Positions 18,514 through 28,452 of a stretch of 64,000 nt of DNA are shown one piece after another (position 1 is the first letter of the stretch; every line of letters starts with the position of its first letter). The DNA lies in contig AP018280.1 in NCBI GenBank assembly GCA_004296455.1, forward strand, positions 7,171,917 to 7,235,916. The letters are read 5' to 3'. Both the position numbers and the translations under genes were made by a program. The notes under the pieces are model-generated. The model was not told the DNA's origin and did no database searches. It saw only the letters and a list, made by a program, of their open reading frames with translations. This stretch comes from Calothrix sp. NIES-4101. Lineage in GTDB: Bacteria > Cyanobacteriota > Cyanobacteriia > Cyanobacteriales > Nostocaceae.

Positions 18514-19846
18514 TGAAACTGCTTAAATTACCAATATAGGGAATTGCACCATACCTACCTTTGATATAGTCGTTTTCAAAAGATGCATCATTTCGTATTT
18601 TATATTCAGCCAGAGAATATAAGTCCGTTGCTCCATATCTATTTTTTTCTGTGAACCAAATTTGGTCTCGACGAAAAAGTTTATTTGTTAGTAAATTAGT
18701 ATCGTGAGTCATGAAAATCAATTGGGCATTTTTTCGGTTTGACTTATTGTTAAATAATTCAACTATTTTATAACTAATTAGAGGGTGTAATCTCGCATCA
18801 AATTCATCAATTATAAGAGTTATACCTTCTTGTAGAGAATTCACTAGTAATCCAGAGATTGCAAAGATTTTTTGAGTTCCTTCAGATTCATGGGATTTTA
18901 AATCAAATGATTCTTTCCCAATTAAAATACCATTACTATCAAATTTTTGATGAATAGTTTTAACCGACGATCTAACTCTTTTCTCTCCTGACTTTTCTAG
19001 AAGTAATTCTATAGAATTAGCTGTGTTTATAAGGTCATTAAGTATTGTCTGAACTTCCTTTGGAGTATCTTTTGGAATCTTATTTTTAGCATCACGCAAA
19101 ATGTCAAGAGATTCAGATTCTTGTATATCGAGTTCACCAATACCTAAATCGAGTTTTTTGATGAGTTTAAATATCGCATTTTTCTTCCTTGTACTCTCAC
19201 TTATACATTGCGATGTATATTGCTGATATGCCTCATCATTCAACCCAGAAATAATTTTTAATTGATTTGTCAACCAAATTAGAATGTTTTCGGCGATTTC
19301 AACGTTAAATTGAGCGGAAACAGATAAAAATAATGCATTCTGCCTAGTTATTTTTTGGATACCATCTGCTTGATAAATTTTTGCACAACTGAAGTAATTA
19401 TCACGACGTTCAAAAAGCTTAGTTTCTCTCACCTTGGGTACATAAAAAAGCCACTCGGAAACAACTTTATCTTTGTTGACTTCAAATCCATATCTATATT
19501 TTTTACCGTGCATCAAAAATACAATTTCAAAATAAGATGGTTCGGACTCTGTTTCTACACTCAATCTAAACGGTTCTACATTAATTTTTTCCGTACTTTG
19601 GGTTTCTTTGGAAGAATTAATCATGAACCATTTCATGAAACTCATTGCTTTCGCTAAATTACTTTTACCACTAGCATTGGCTCCGTATATTGCCGCGCTT
19701 TTAAGCAAGCTGAGTCGATCATCAATCACAAAAACATTATTACTGTCAATTTCTTTATCTTTGGACACGAGATGTGCTGCCACCATGCTGAAAGTGACCT
19801 TATCTTTGAAAGAGCGATAATTGCCAACACTAAATTCGATAAGCAT
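18497..19846 (-). CDS. AAA15/RloA-like ATPase, AbiLi-type
   Basis: The 449-residue protein is an SMC/ABC-type ATPase of the AAA15 or OLD-like group. The N terminus IEFSVGNYRSFKDKVTFSM is typical. Walker A is YGANASGKSNL (K61, S62). A signature-like SHESEGTQK lies at 318-326. Walker B is ITLIIDEFDARLHP with D347 and E348, and THDTNLL at 380-386 gives the switch His. Residues 90-310 form a long insert with helices. In defence systems such as AbiL, Gabija and PARIS, an ATPase of this form senses phage and licenses a TOPRIM partner. Here the RloB-like partner overlaps by 17 bases. No restriction-modification genes are adjacent. Confidence 0.82.
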   Translation of the reverse strand: MLIEFSVGNYRSFKDKVTFSMVAAHLVSKDKEIDSNNVFVIDDRLSLLKSAAIYGANASGKSNLAKAMSFMKWFMINSSKETQSTEKINVEPFRLSVETESEPSYFEIVFLMHGKKYRYGFEVNKDKVVSEWLFYVPKVRETKLFERRDNYFSCAKIYQADGIQKITRQNALFLSVSAQFNVEIAENILIWLTNQLKIISGLNDEAYQQYTSQCISESTRKKNAIFKLIKKLDLGIGELDIQESESLDILRDAKNKIPKDTPKEVQTILNDLINTANSIELLLEKSGEKRVRSSVKTIHQKFDSNGILIGKESFDLKSHESEGTQKIFAISGLLVNSLQEGITLIIDEFDARLHPLISYKIVELFNNKSNRKNAQLIFMTHDTNLLTNKLFRRDQIWFTEKNRYGATDLYSLAEYKIRNDASFENDYIKGRYGAIPYIGNLSSFIEYHE

Positions 19847-20167
19847 GAAACAACTCAGCCTTAAGCGCGAATCCGTGATTTTTTCACAGAAATATAATTT
19901 AAGAATAACAAAACTTGGGTTGTAAGCGTGGAAATATTTCTAAGTGATTTACATCTGCTGATAAGCCAGGTAATCTGTATAACGGCATTGGAAGTATAAA
20001 AGCTGTTGTAATCGACCTGAACTGAAGAGGATTTCAACATAAATTAGAAAAAGTGATATGGGCGTAAATCCAATAACTAAAAATATCCCCAATTCCTAAG
20101 AATCAGGGATATGAATCTCATTTAATTTCTAATCTCAGCTTAAATGTGAGCCATTCTTAATCTAAGT
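19847..20167. other. spacer upstream of the RloAB-like pair
   Basis: AT-rich sequence that holds the promoter for the pair on the minus strand and the 3-prime end of the DUF4912 gene. I see no clear operator, repeat or gene. Confidence 0.5.
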
Positions 20168-21418
20168 TTACGAAAGCCATTCTAAAACAGCTTCATCCTT
20201 AGTATTGGTATTCCGGGAAGGTGTTTCGCGGGTAAATTTCATGTGAATGGAGCGGTTTTGCTCACCATCTGCGGCAACTGCCATAATTGGGTAATCAATC
20301 AAACCATCTTGGAAGGACATTTGGAAGCGGAATGTACCATCTGGATTCAGTTTAATTGGACGACCACCAATAGTTACAGTGGCATCAGGTTCAGTTGCAC
20401 CATAAACTATTAACTCCGCATCCGCAATTAACCAGAATTTGCGTGGACGCATTGGTACATCACCAGAGAAACCAGCACCGGACATTCCCACACCAGACAT
20501 ATTTAAACCAGATGTGGTAGGAACTGCCCACATGCCAACACCAGAGGGGAAGACATAGGAGCTAATAGCTTGTTCGGGAGCCATCGAACCTGGAACATGC
20601 TGCATTGAACCGAACAATGAACCAGCTACACGCATTGCTTCTGCTGATTCTGCCATGCCAAAAATTTGTTCGTAAATTGCATTCCCGTTAACAGAGCCAG
20701 TCGCAGCAAATTTCTTCGCAGGTGGAACAAGTTCGTATAAAGTTTGACCACGTAGGTCATCCTCAAAGTTAACTGTGATGAAGACATCTTCAATCCAGTC
20801 ACTAGGATAAACAGGAGGAATATGGACGCGGGCAGAACGAGCCAGGACTAACCAACGACCATCACCACAGCGATAACCAATATCAATAACGTAATCTCTA
20901 TCACTTACAGGAATTGGCAAATACCATTCGCGTGCCATTTCATCAGAGGGATATTCCTGAATGCTGTGGGGGCTTTGGTATTCAAGGTTGATATCAGTAA
21001 CATCGTAAATCCGCAGCGCTAATTGCTGTCCACCATTGCGACGCAATTCTTCTTTATGTTCGACGGGCACGTCCCAATAGGTATAAGCCCATTGTGGATC
21101 ACGTGGCATTAATACAATGCGGCTCTCACCATAACCGCCTGGTAAATCTGCCAAAAACTCATCTACATCAGAGAGATTTCCGGCATTGCGATCGACTTGC
21201 CCTAACTCGAATTTTGCTGCTTCCACGACTTCTTGAGCCTCCAGTAAATGAGATTGATTGGGTGAATTTAACGAAAGCTTGCTGCGCTCAACTTCTAGAA
21301 TAGCTGCGAGTAATTGCGATTTACGCATTCGACTGTAGCGAGAGACTCCATAAGCACTAGCTACCCTACGTAATTGACGCAGTGTCATTTCTTCTAGTGG
21401 CGGACGTTCTTGTGACAT
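20168..21418 (-). CDS. DUF4912 protein with Rho-N/SAP-like N-terminal domain
   Basis: The 416-residue protein begins with a small helical domain, MTLRQLRRVASAYGVSRYS then KSQLLAAILEVE, similar to Rho termination factor N or SAP folds that contact nucleic acid. Residues 100-230 match DUF4912: RIVLMPRDPQWAYTYWDVP, LALRIYDVTDI, REWYLPIPVSDRDYVIDIGY and LARSARVHIPP, a beta-rich fold with Trp-rich edges. A Gly/Met-rich middle (300-325) and a C-terminal Ig- or Big-like unit (FWLIADAELIVYGATEPDATVTIGG) follow. The function is not known; the domains suggest carbohydrate or nucleic-acid binding. Two TACGTA-centred 14-bp repeats lie 140-170 bases upstream. Confidence 0.8.
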   Translation of the reverse strand: MSQERPPLEEMTLRQLRRVASAYGVSRYSRMRKSQLLAAILEVERSKLSLNSPNQSHLLEAQEVVEAAKFELGQVDRNAGNLSDVDEFLADLPGGYGESRIVLMPRDPQWAYTYWDVPVEHKEELRRNGGQQLALRIYDVTDINLEYQSPHSIQEYPSDEMAREWYLPIPVSDRDYVIDIGYRCGDGRWLVLARSARVHIPPVYPSDWIEDVFITVNFEDDLRGQTLYELVPPAKKFAATGSVNGNAIYEQIFGMAESAEAMRVAGSLFGSMQHVPGSMAPEQAISSYVFPSGVGMWAVPTTSGLNMSGVGMSGAGFSGDVPMRPRKFWLIADAELIVYGATEPDATVTIGGRPIKLNPDGTFRFQMSFQDGLIDYPIMAVAADGEQNRSIHMKFTRETPSRNTNTKDEAVLEWLS

Positions 21419-22026
21419 GAGATTAGACTCCAGTTACTTTCCAAGTGATTTTTCCCCTGGTTCATGTTTGTTCAATTCAAATGCCATTTGTGTGGAATGA
21501 CTTCTGTCCTGTTTATTTATAGATTTACTGAAACTTCAAATTTAAAGTTTTCTTATCTTTGGTCTACGTACCACGGTCTACGTACTACTTATTTTGTCAG
21601 TTTTAGCCGATCCGTTTTTCTTTGGGATCGAAATCAACCTTCTGTAAATGAATATTAACCAAGACCCCCCATCAAAGGGCAAGTAGCCAGAAGGTATATT
21701 TTTAAGGGTTTGACGAATTTACTTGTTTTTTGGGGAGCATTATGTCAGTATTTCATGACAAATAGAGAGAGTCTGGGACTCGCAAACCACTCCCTGAGAC
21801 CCCAGTTGTCATAATTCTGTGACACAATAAAAGCATGGAAGTATATATCAGGCTAGGATGATTGCAAAATCAAGGTTTTTCAAATTTTGAGTGAGGTGAG
21901 AATTTAATACTCATGGACTGAACTGGAAATATAACAATTATCAATCCGATCGCCCAATCTAGTACTCACTCGTATATATTCATTGAGTAAAATAATACTT
22001 CTAACACCTGACCTAGAACTACTCCG
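21419..22026. other. spacer with tandem palindromic sites
   Basis: No gene is seen. The notable part is the tandem repeat listed at 21561-21588. The rest is AT-rich and shows one GATCG-type core near 21950. It lies upstream of the DUF4912 gene and at the 3-prime end of the AEC transporter gene. Confidence 0.45.
21561..21588. promoter_or_regulatory. two tandem 14-bp copies with TACGTA cores
   Basis: GGTCTACGTACCAC is followed immediately by GGTCTACGTACTAC (13 of 14 identical). Each holds the palindrome TACGTA. Head-to-tail sites of this spacing, 143-170 bases ahead of the DUF4912 start, are a plausible binding site for a regulator. No regulator is known to me. Confidence 0.4.
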
Positions 22027-22980
22027 TTATCCAAATATTAGAACCCACACAGGTAATACGAAGAGTAATAATACTGTTGATACTAAAATACTACTAGCAA
22101 TTAAATCCCGGTCTAAATTATATTCTTCTGCCAAAATTAAACCCACAAACGCAGAAGGCATTCCCGACATCAATACCATTGCCAGACGCGAAGAATTCGG
22201 CAAATTAAACAGAAATGTCGTTGCTATACCGACAATTAGAGGGATAACAACTACTCGCAAAATAGCGGGTAAAAAAGCTAATTTTAAACTCTTCCATCCT
22301 TGGAGTTGGGACAGTCTAATTCCTGTGAGTAAAAAGGCACAAGCAATCACAAAACCCACTGACTGCTGAAGACTAAATTCCACAACTTCGGGTAATGGGA
22401 TTTGTTTAGTTAAATTACCAATTATAAATGCCCATAATGCTGGAACCATTAATATATCAAGTAATATTTTCCACCATTTATTTTGTTGTCGGGAATAACT
22501 GAAGTAGCTAGCGATCGCAACACCCACACCAAAAGGGCCAACAATATTGTGGATAACACTGAATAACACTGCTAAATTTAAAGCATTTTCATCAACTAAA
22601 GCAGGTGCGATCGCCAGTCCCACAAAACCTGTATTTCCCAAAATAGCAGCCAGAAGAAAACTACCTTCGCTACTACTATTAAGTGCTGGTGAAGAAATTG
22701 AATTTTTCCATAACCACAAAACCAACAGAGATACGATTAAGCCGATTGTTAATGCACCAATAGTAATCACAGGTGCTAAGAAAGGGGTACTTATGACCTG
22801 CTGATATTCTGACGAACTACCCTGACGACCTAAAGCAATTAGTTCTATTGGTATTCCTACCCAGTATAGACAACGACCTAATAATTTCGGAAACCACTTA
22901 GGCACAAATCTAAATATGATTAACCCTAATCCTGTCCAGAAAATTAGAGGTGTATAAGCTTGAAATAAAGTGTCACCCAT
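22027..22980 (-). CDS. AEC (auxin efflux carrier) family transporter
   Basis: The 317-residue protein has about ten hydrophobic helices and the marks of the AEC family (PF03547): GNTGFVGLAIAPALV near residues 113-128 and a C-terminal half with LAMVLMSGMPSAFVGLILAEEYNLD near 270-296, ending in an LFVLPVWVLIFG helix. Bacterial AEC proteins export or exchange organic acids such as malate and malonate; the substrate here is unknown. Start: ATG giving MGDTLFQAYTPL. It stands alone, with spacers of more than 300 bases on both sides. Confidence 0.85.
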   Translation of the reverse strand: MGDTLFQAYTPLIFWTGLGLIIFRFVPKWFPKLLGRCLYWVGIPIELIALGRQGSSSEYQQVISTPFLAPVITIGALTIGLIVSLLVLWLWKNSISSPALNSSSEGSFLLAAILGNTGFVGLAIAPALVDENALNLAVLFSVIHNIVGPFGVGVAIASYFSYSRQQNKWWKILLDILMVPALWAFIIGNLTKQIPLPEVVEFSLQQSVGFVIACAFLLTGIRLSQLQGWKSLKLAFLPAILRVVVIPLIVGIATTFLFNLPNSSRLAMVLMSGMPSAFVGLILAEEYNLDRDLIASSILVSTVLLLFVLPVWVLIFG

Positions 22981-23285
22981 GAAACATCAGACAGAATTTA
23001 TTTAATGATTAATTTTTATTGGATTAATACTGAAGTCAAGCATTTTGCGTATTTTTCCATACACACCAAAATAAAAGGGTTAAGTATCAGCTGATGCTTT
23101 TCCATTTACCCTGATGATTAAATATTAACCATTTTAGAGACAATTTAGGAAACACAATAGTTACCGAGGTAATTAGGAAAACCTAAATACTTTAGATACT
23201 ATTGCCTGTCTAAAGCTCAAGACTTTTTTGGCTGAGGTTGTTGTCATATTTCAGTCAAAATAGTCTCCAATTATTAACCATTAGG
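22981..23285. other. AT-rich spacer
   Basis: It contains an ATCAGCTGAT palindrome near 23089 but no open frame or terminator that I can defend. It separates the start of the AEC gene from the stop of the Ftn2 gene. Confidence 0.45.
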
Positions 23286-25628
23286 TTATTGTGTTGCCAG
23301 CGTATTTAAAAGCGAGATATTGCGAATACGCCATTTTCCTTCCACACGAGTCAATTCGTACCTAACTCTGACTTTTTCTGTTTTACCGCTTGTCTTCAGC
23401 AGGTTATTTTGATAATAAGTGGTTCTTTCTTGGACAGATGCGTCAATTGAGGCACGTTCGAGATTACTCGCGTCACTTGTTATTGATACATCGTCTATTG
23501 CGTGTTCGTACTGACGATGGCGATTGTCTGCCTTTACTTGTAGAACTATTCCCCGCCAGTCAGATAAAGCAGAACCAGTTAAGATTTCGTTGAGACTGTC
23601 AATATCATGTTCTGCACCTAAAGCCGCAGATTTTGCTGCTAGCCATGCTTGAACAATCTCTGTTGCCGTTTCTTTTGTTAAAGTGGATTGCGAAAATGGT
23701 TCCTGAGTACCTGGTTCGGGAATCTTCAGAGGTGGCTCGTTAATCTGTATTGCTAGTTGTTCTCCTTGTAAAGGCGGAGTTGGCATCAGTACATTTTTTA
23801 ACCATCCAAAAACGTTGCTGATGATTAACCACAATAAAAAGATACCAGCGATAGAAGCAAGTAATTTCAGTAGTAATTGTGCGGGGAAGGAGGAAGAGCG
23901 AGTTTTGCGTCGCGATCGCAATGTTTCCCGATTATTTGGGGTTTGTATTGTATTTCCTGGACGTTGGGGTTGGCGTTGCTTTAGCCTTGTTGCCGATGTA
24001 TTCGTATTGGCATATTCCCGGCGATCGCTGGAACCGTAACCATCAATTCCCTTGACAGATGGTGCGCCATAACCATTACGAGATGCACCATTGGCGGTAG
24101 TTCTGGGTTCGGGGGAAAAACTTGAATATTCGCGTCGATTTTGATTGGGTGGATTTGGCGTTGGGGAAGGTTCTAGTTCCGAGGGGTTGCTATTGTAATT
24201 TGGTCGAGAACTAATATTATGGGGGTAATTAGGGCGATGATAGCCGCGATCGCTCGGATTTACATTTATATTACTGACTGGTTGGTTCACAGGTTGGCGA
24301 TCAATCCCATTCCCATAATGACCGGCATTTTCGCCGTCTGTGGGTAAAGCTTCCAAGTATGATTGGACTTGCGAATTTGCAAAGTAATCCTTGAGAGAAG
24401 CAGATTGCGAGACTAAATCACGGAAGTGAGGAAATACTTCGTTTTGTAACCAACGTTCACCATATAAACATAAACCTGGTAAAAGGTCGGGAGAATCTTG
24501 GGATGTTTCCCGAATAAAGACTAATACTTCGTATTCTTGACTAAGTTCCAACGCCCGTGTTGCTTCTTCGGTTTGCCCCAATAACAAAGCACACAATGAT
24601 TGTTCCAGATGTACATCTTGACGCTTACCCAAGCGAATTAGCATTTGCTTTGCTTGGCGAATTAAAGCAGGTTGACGTTGAGTAAAACCCCGCGCAATGC
24701 AAGCATAGACTGCTAAATATGTGGCGACAGATGAAGGTCGTTTACTTTCTGCCTCAAATAGTTTGTACTGTTCATTAACGGTGAGGTAATGACGCAGTTG
24801 CTGCACAAAGCGTAAAAAGTCATCAATGCTCAACCCGGATTGATCGTTACCAGAACCATCAATGCCACCACGTTCTTCGAGAATTTCTTGTAATAATTGT
24901 AACCCTTGCCGTCTTTCGGATGTTTTTTCCTCCGGCAGTGCCAGTAATTCGAGAATCCGATAGGGTCGCAATCGATTTAAATCGGCTTGAATTTCTACCC
25001 TAACACTGGGGAACATACCTTCACGGGCTAAGAGTTCTTCGCCGGTTTCCAGAGAAATTGCGGCATTTTCATAATGACCTTGTTGCCATTGCTCACGACC
25101 GAGTTCTAGACAAGCAAGGGAAACTGTTAAGACAACGTCGGGACGTTCTAAAGCCGTATCCAGTTCAATATTGGATGTGGAATTGTCAAGCTTGTGGTTT
25201 GAGGAATTCTGTTTGTTAACTAAGTAGGGGCGACCCAATTTGAGTACTTGTTCATACTCTCCTAACTCCTGAAGAATTAGTAAAGCCCCCACCAACTCAT
25301 CTTGATTAACTTCAATACTTAAGGCACGAGTATCAATATTTTCACGATTAGCAGCAACTCTGTTTTCGACTGCTACGGCTACATCTTTGCCAGCGTCAGG
25401 AGTATAAGCATGTGCTAAATATAATTTATCGTAAGCTTTGCGCTCTTTCGTATCTGATAAAACCACGTAAGCTTCTTCTATTAATTGTTTTCGAGATGCC
25501 ACCGCCGCGTGAGAATATTCCCGTCGTGGTAGTTGGACAATGCGATCGCTATAAGCTTGCCGCAATTGTTCTTCACTTGCCGCCAACGGTAATCCTAAAA
25601 TTCGGTAGTAATCTAGCGGAATTCGCAC
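23286..25628 (-). CDS. ftn2: cell division protein Ftn2/ZipN (ARC6 orthologue)
   Basis: The 780-residue protein has the ARC6/ZipN order: a DnaJ-like N-terminal domain (DYYRILGLPLAASEEQLRQAY, without the usual HPD), a long helical region, a Ser/Asn/Pro-rich disordered stretch (about 470-580), a membrane helix (LLLKLLASIAGIFLLWLIIS, about 600-620) and a C-terminal IMS/DUF4101 domain (VQAWLAAKSAALGAEHDID to the end). In cyanobacteria Ftn2 links FtsZ to the membrane and recruits other divisome proteins. The N-terminal part is cytoplasmic. The gene is transcribed divergently from pdhA across a 746-base spacer and stands alone, as is usual. Confidence 0.93.
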   Translation of the reverse strand: MRIPLDYYRILGLPLAASEEQLRQAYSDRIVQLPRREYSHAAVASRKQLIEEAYVVLSDTKERKAYDKLYLAHAYTPDAGKDVAVAVENRVAANRENIDTRALSIEVNQDELVGALLILQELGEYEQVLKLGRPYLVNKQNSSNHKLDNSTSNIELDTALERPDVVLTVSLACLELGREQWQQGHYENAAISLETGEELLAREGMFPSVRVEIQADLNRLRPYRILELLALPEEKTSERRQGLQLLQEILEERGGIDGSGNDQSGLSIDDFLRFVQQLRHYLTVNEQYKLFEAESKRPSSVATYLAVYACIARGFTQRQPALIRQAKQMLIRLGKRQDVHLEQSLCALLLGQTEEATRALELSQEYEVLVFIRETSQDSPDLLPGLCLYGERWLQNEVFPHFRDLVSQSASLKDYFANSQVQSYLEALPTDGENAGHYGNGIDRQPVNQPVSNINVNPSDRGYHRPNYPHNISSRPNYNSNPSELEPSPTPNPPNQNRREYSSFSPEPRTTANGASRNGYGAPSVKGIDGYGSSDRREYANTNTSATRLKQRQPQRPGNTIQTPNNRETLRSRRKTRSSSFPAQLLLKLLASIAGIFLLWLIISNVFGWLKNVLMPTPPLQGEQLAIQINEPPLKIPEPGTQEPFSQSTLTKETATEIVQAWLAAKSAALGAEHDIDSLNEILTGSALSDWRGIVLQVKADNRHRQYEHAIDDVSITSDASNLERASIDASVQERTTYYQNNLLKTSGKTEKVRVRYELTRVEGKWRIRNISLLNTLATQ

Positions 25629-26374
25629 AGTCTACTTCCCCATGCCGCGTATATTAAAAATTGCACTTACTCTTTTACCTAGACCATCTCAGCAATAGAG
25701 ATAGGGATAAACATTAAATTATGCCTTGACCGAAACCTGAACCGGAGATTGTTTTTCAGAGCTTGTCTTTTCAAACTAACCTCATCGGCTGTAAATTGAG
25801 CTTCGGCAGAACCGGATTTTTGCTATACCCGACTTTAAGAGAACATTAAGACATCAGTAAATAAACTTACATCTGGCTTAATTTGCACTTGCAGTAACTT
25901 TAACTATTTTCAGTGTCAAGCCACTTAACTGATCGCGATATTAATCGTTCAGACCTAGTTAAATCAAGTCTTTCCCCTGATGTGCGAAAAATTATATACT
26001 ACAAAAGTTAATTAACGCTACCATATAGCGAAAAAATTATATCATGAGGTTAATATCGTTACAATTACCTAGAGCTAGAGAATAGTTTTTGCAGCCATAA
26101 GTTTCTGTTAACTGCCTGTACTGAATTACCCATTTGGCGATGATGAAAGACTTCTTAGGGAATTCATTGAAATTGTTAATGAATATGCAGAAAGCAAGTT
26201 ATTCTAATTGATAGTCTATAGCCAGTATATAGCCAAAAACATAGCGCAATTTTCAGCAATTCTGGCTCCTAAGTCCTGACTCCTGAATTCTGAATTACTA
26301 TCAGCGCCGGCTATTCTTCCTTAATTAACAGCTATGGTAACTTTCAATGTTACTACGGGGATACTCACAAGATA
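25629..26374. other. divergent promoter spacer ftn2-pdhA
   Basis: Both genes take their promoters here. I cannot place a -10 or -35 element with confidence. It holds a short coding-like fragment (26112-26207) listed separately. The rest is AT-rich with no strong hairpin. Confidence 0.45.
26112..26207 (+). pseudogene. short coding-like fragment without a start codon
   Basis: The frame after a stop at 26109-26111 reads LPVLNYPFGDDERLLREFIE then IVNEYAESKLF and a stop. It has helical, charged composition unlike surrounding spacer, which suggests the C-terminal relic of a gene. No ATG is present and no family is recognised. Confidence 0.3.
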
Positions 26375-27412
26375 ATGGTTCAAGAACGCACGTTACCAAC
26401 CTTTGACGCAGCTTCCGCAAAAATCACTAAACAAGAAGGCTTGCTGCTTTACGAAGACATGGTACTCGGACGCATGTTTGAAGACAAGTGTGCCGAAATG
26501 TACTATCGAGGCAAAATGTTCGGCTTTGTCCACCTCTACAACGGTCAAGAAGCCGTATCTAGTGGGGTAATCAAAGCCATGCGACCGGGTGAAGATTATG
26601 TCAGCAGCACTTACCGCGACCATGTTCATGCCCTCAGCGCTGGTGTTCCCGCCCGCGAAGTCATGGCAGAACTATTTGGCAAGGAAACGGGATGCAGTAA
26701 AGGACGTGGTGGCTCAATGCACATGTTCTCAGCCGAACATCGCGTCTTGGGTGGATATGCGTTTATTGCTGAAGGTATTCCTGTAGCAGCTGGTGCAGCT
26801 TTCCAAAGTAAGTATCGGCGCGAAGTTATGGGTGATCAAACATCCGACCAAGTCACAGCCTGCTTTTTTGGAGACGGAGCCACAAACAACGGTCAATTTT
26901 TCGAGACACTGAATATGGCAGCATTATGGAAGTTGCCCATACTTTTTGTGGTCGAGAATAATAAATGGGCTATTGGAATGGCACATGAACGTGCGACATC
27001 TGATCCCGAAATCTACAAAAAAGCCAGCGTTTTTAACATGGTTGGTGTAGAAGTAGATGGTATGGATGTTCTCGCGGTTTATGAAGTTGCCAAAGAAGCC
27101 GTGCGTCGTGCCCGTGCTGGGGAAGGCCCCACCCTCATTGAAGCACTAACCTATCGCTTCCGAGGACACTCCCTCGCAGACCCCGATGAGTTACGGAGTA
27201 AAGAAGAAAAAGAATTTTGGTTTGCTCGTGATCCAATTAAGAAATTGCGAAATCAATTAATTGAGAGAAACTTGGCTACCGAGGAAGAACTCAAGGCAAT
27301 TGATCGGAAAATTCAAACCGAAGTGGAAGAATCGGTCGTATTTGCTGAAAGCAGTCCTGAACCAAATCCCAGTGAATTATATCGCTATATTTTTGCCGAG
27401 GATGAGCAATAA
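26375..27412 (+). CDS. pdhA: pyruvate dehydrogenase E1 component, alpha subunit
   Basis: The 345-residue protein is the thiamine-diphosphate subunit of the pyruvate dehydrogenase complex, which oxidises pyruvate toward acetyl-CoA in the cytoplasm. Visible parts: [18 protein letters not shown], the [10 protein letters not shown] segment, the TPP-binding motif [15 protein letters not shown] with NNKWAIG, and [13 protein letters not shown] with phospho-loop-type residues. The length fits cyanobacterial PdhA. The E1-beta gene is not adjacent, which is common in cyanobacteria. The start ATG opens [10 protein letters not shown] after a spacer with no clear Shine-Dalgarno sequence. Confidence 0.95.
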   Translation: MVQERTLPTFDAASAKITKQEGLLLYEDMVLGRMFEDKCAEMYYRGKMFGFVHLYNGQEAVSSGVIKAMRPGEDYVSSTYRDHVHALSAGVPAREVMAELFGKETGCSKGRGGSMHMFSAEHRVLGGYAFIAEGIPVAAGAAFQSKYRREVMGDQTSDQVTACFFGDGATNNGQFFETLNMAALWKLPILFVVENNKWAIGMAHERATSDPEIYKKASVFNMVGVEVDGMDVLAVYEVAKEAVRRARAGEGPTLIEALTYRFRGHSLADPDELRSKEEKEFWFARDPIKKLRNQLIERNLATEEELKAIDRKIQTEVEESVVFAESSPEPNPSELYRYIFAEDEQ

Positions 27413-27510
27413 AATTGGTGGGAGAAGGGAAAAGGGAAAAAATTCTTGACTGGTTTGATTAACTGGCTTGATTAACTTGTCTCCCCACTTTAACTTTGAC
27501 TCCTTGACTC

Positions 27511-27531
27511 TTCCCATGCTTTGCATGGGAA
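27511..27531. repeat. perfect 9-bp palindrome TTCCCATGC/GCATGGGAA
   Basis: A nine-base perfect inverted repeat around TTT lies between pdhA and the next gene. Similar TTCCCATGC hairpins followed by GAACGAG are, from memory, dispersed in many cyanobacterial genomes. It could also act as a terminator or mRNA end, but no T-tract follows. Confidence 0.5.
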
Positions 27532-27579
27532 CGAGGGGCAATCATAACTAACGCCCAATTCCTCAAAATCATCAAAATT

Positions 27580-28452
27580 ATGTATTCTATATCCCTGGAA
27601 CAAAGACAGTACAAAACCTACGTACTCAAGGACGAAAGTAGCGCTTCTGTACTAGAAGTTGTACCGGAACGCGGTGGAATTATTACGAAATGGCTGGTAG
27701 ATGGGCGCGATATCATGTATCTCGATACAGAACGCTTTGCCAACCCAGAATTGAGTGTACGCGGTGGTAATCCAGTGTTATTCCCCATCTGCGGTAATTT
27801 ACCCGATAACAGCTACACTCACAACGGCAAACCATATACCCTCAAACAACATGGATTTGCCCGCGATTTAGCTTGGGAAGTAGTAGGACAAGAAGCGAAT
27901 GCAAATTCAGCAACTTTAACTTTGAGATTGGCAAGTAGTGAATCCACAAAGCAGGTTTATCCATTTGATTTTGAAGTCATATTTTCCTACAAATTGCAAG
28001 GAAACACCCTAGACATCTCCCAAACCTACCAAAATAAATCTGATGTGCTGATGCCTTGTTCCTTTGGCTTTCATCCCTACTTCCTCGTGCGAGATAAAAG
28101 CAAACTGAGTTTTGATATCCCCTCACAGGAATATTTCGACCATAAAACCAAAGAAACCAAATCCTTTAGTGGTAACTTTGATTTTGGAGCCGATGAAATT
28201 GATGTCGCATTCAAGCAACTCAGTGGGAAATCGGCAACAGTGACCGATCGCGATCGCAATCTGAAACTCTGCCTCGAATATGAAGGTGTTTTCTCAACCC
28301 TGGTATTTTGGACTCTCAAAGGCAAAGAATTTTATTGCATTGAACCTTGGAGCGCTCCCCGTAACTCCATCAATACAGGCGAAAAACTCACAACGATCGA
28401 GCCTAGAAACAATTATCAAACTTCCATCAAACTGAGTGTCAATTTTTTCTAG
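27580..28452 (+). CDS. aldose 1-epimerase family protein
   Basis: The 290-residue protein is a beta-sandwich galactose-mutarotase-like enzyme. Diagnostic parts are GGNPVLFPICGNLPDN near residues 62-77, KQHGFARDLAWEV with the first catalytic-type His, PCSFGFHPYF with the second, and the YCIEPWSAPRNSINTG segment near 250 holding the Glu. This layout fits the YeaD/YihR or glucose-6-phosphate 1-epimerase branch more than GalM. The likely reaction is interconversion of sugar anomers in the cytoplasm. It follows pdhA by about 170 bases on the same strand, but a shared transcript is doubtful because a hairpin lies between. Confidence 0.85.
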   Translation: MYSISLEQRQYKTYVLKDESSASVLEVVPERGGIITKWLVDGRDIMYLDTERFANPELSVRGGNPVLFPICGNLPDNSYTHNGKPYTLKQHGFARDLAWEVVGQEANANSATLTLRLASSESTKQVYPFDFEVIFSYKLQGNTLDISQTYQNKSDVLMPCSFGFHPYFLVRDKSKLSFDIPSQEYFDHKTKETKSFSGNFDFGADEIDVAFKQLSGKSATVTDRDRNLKLCLEYEGVFSTLVFWTLKGKEFYCIEPWSAPRNSINTGEKLTTIEPRNNYQTSIKLSVNFF

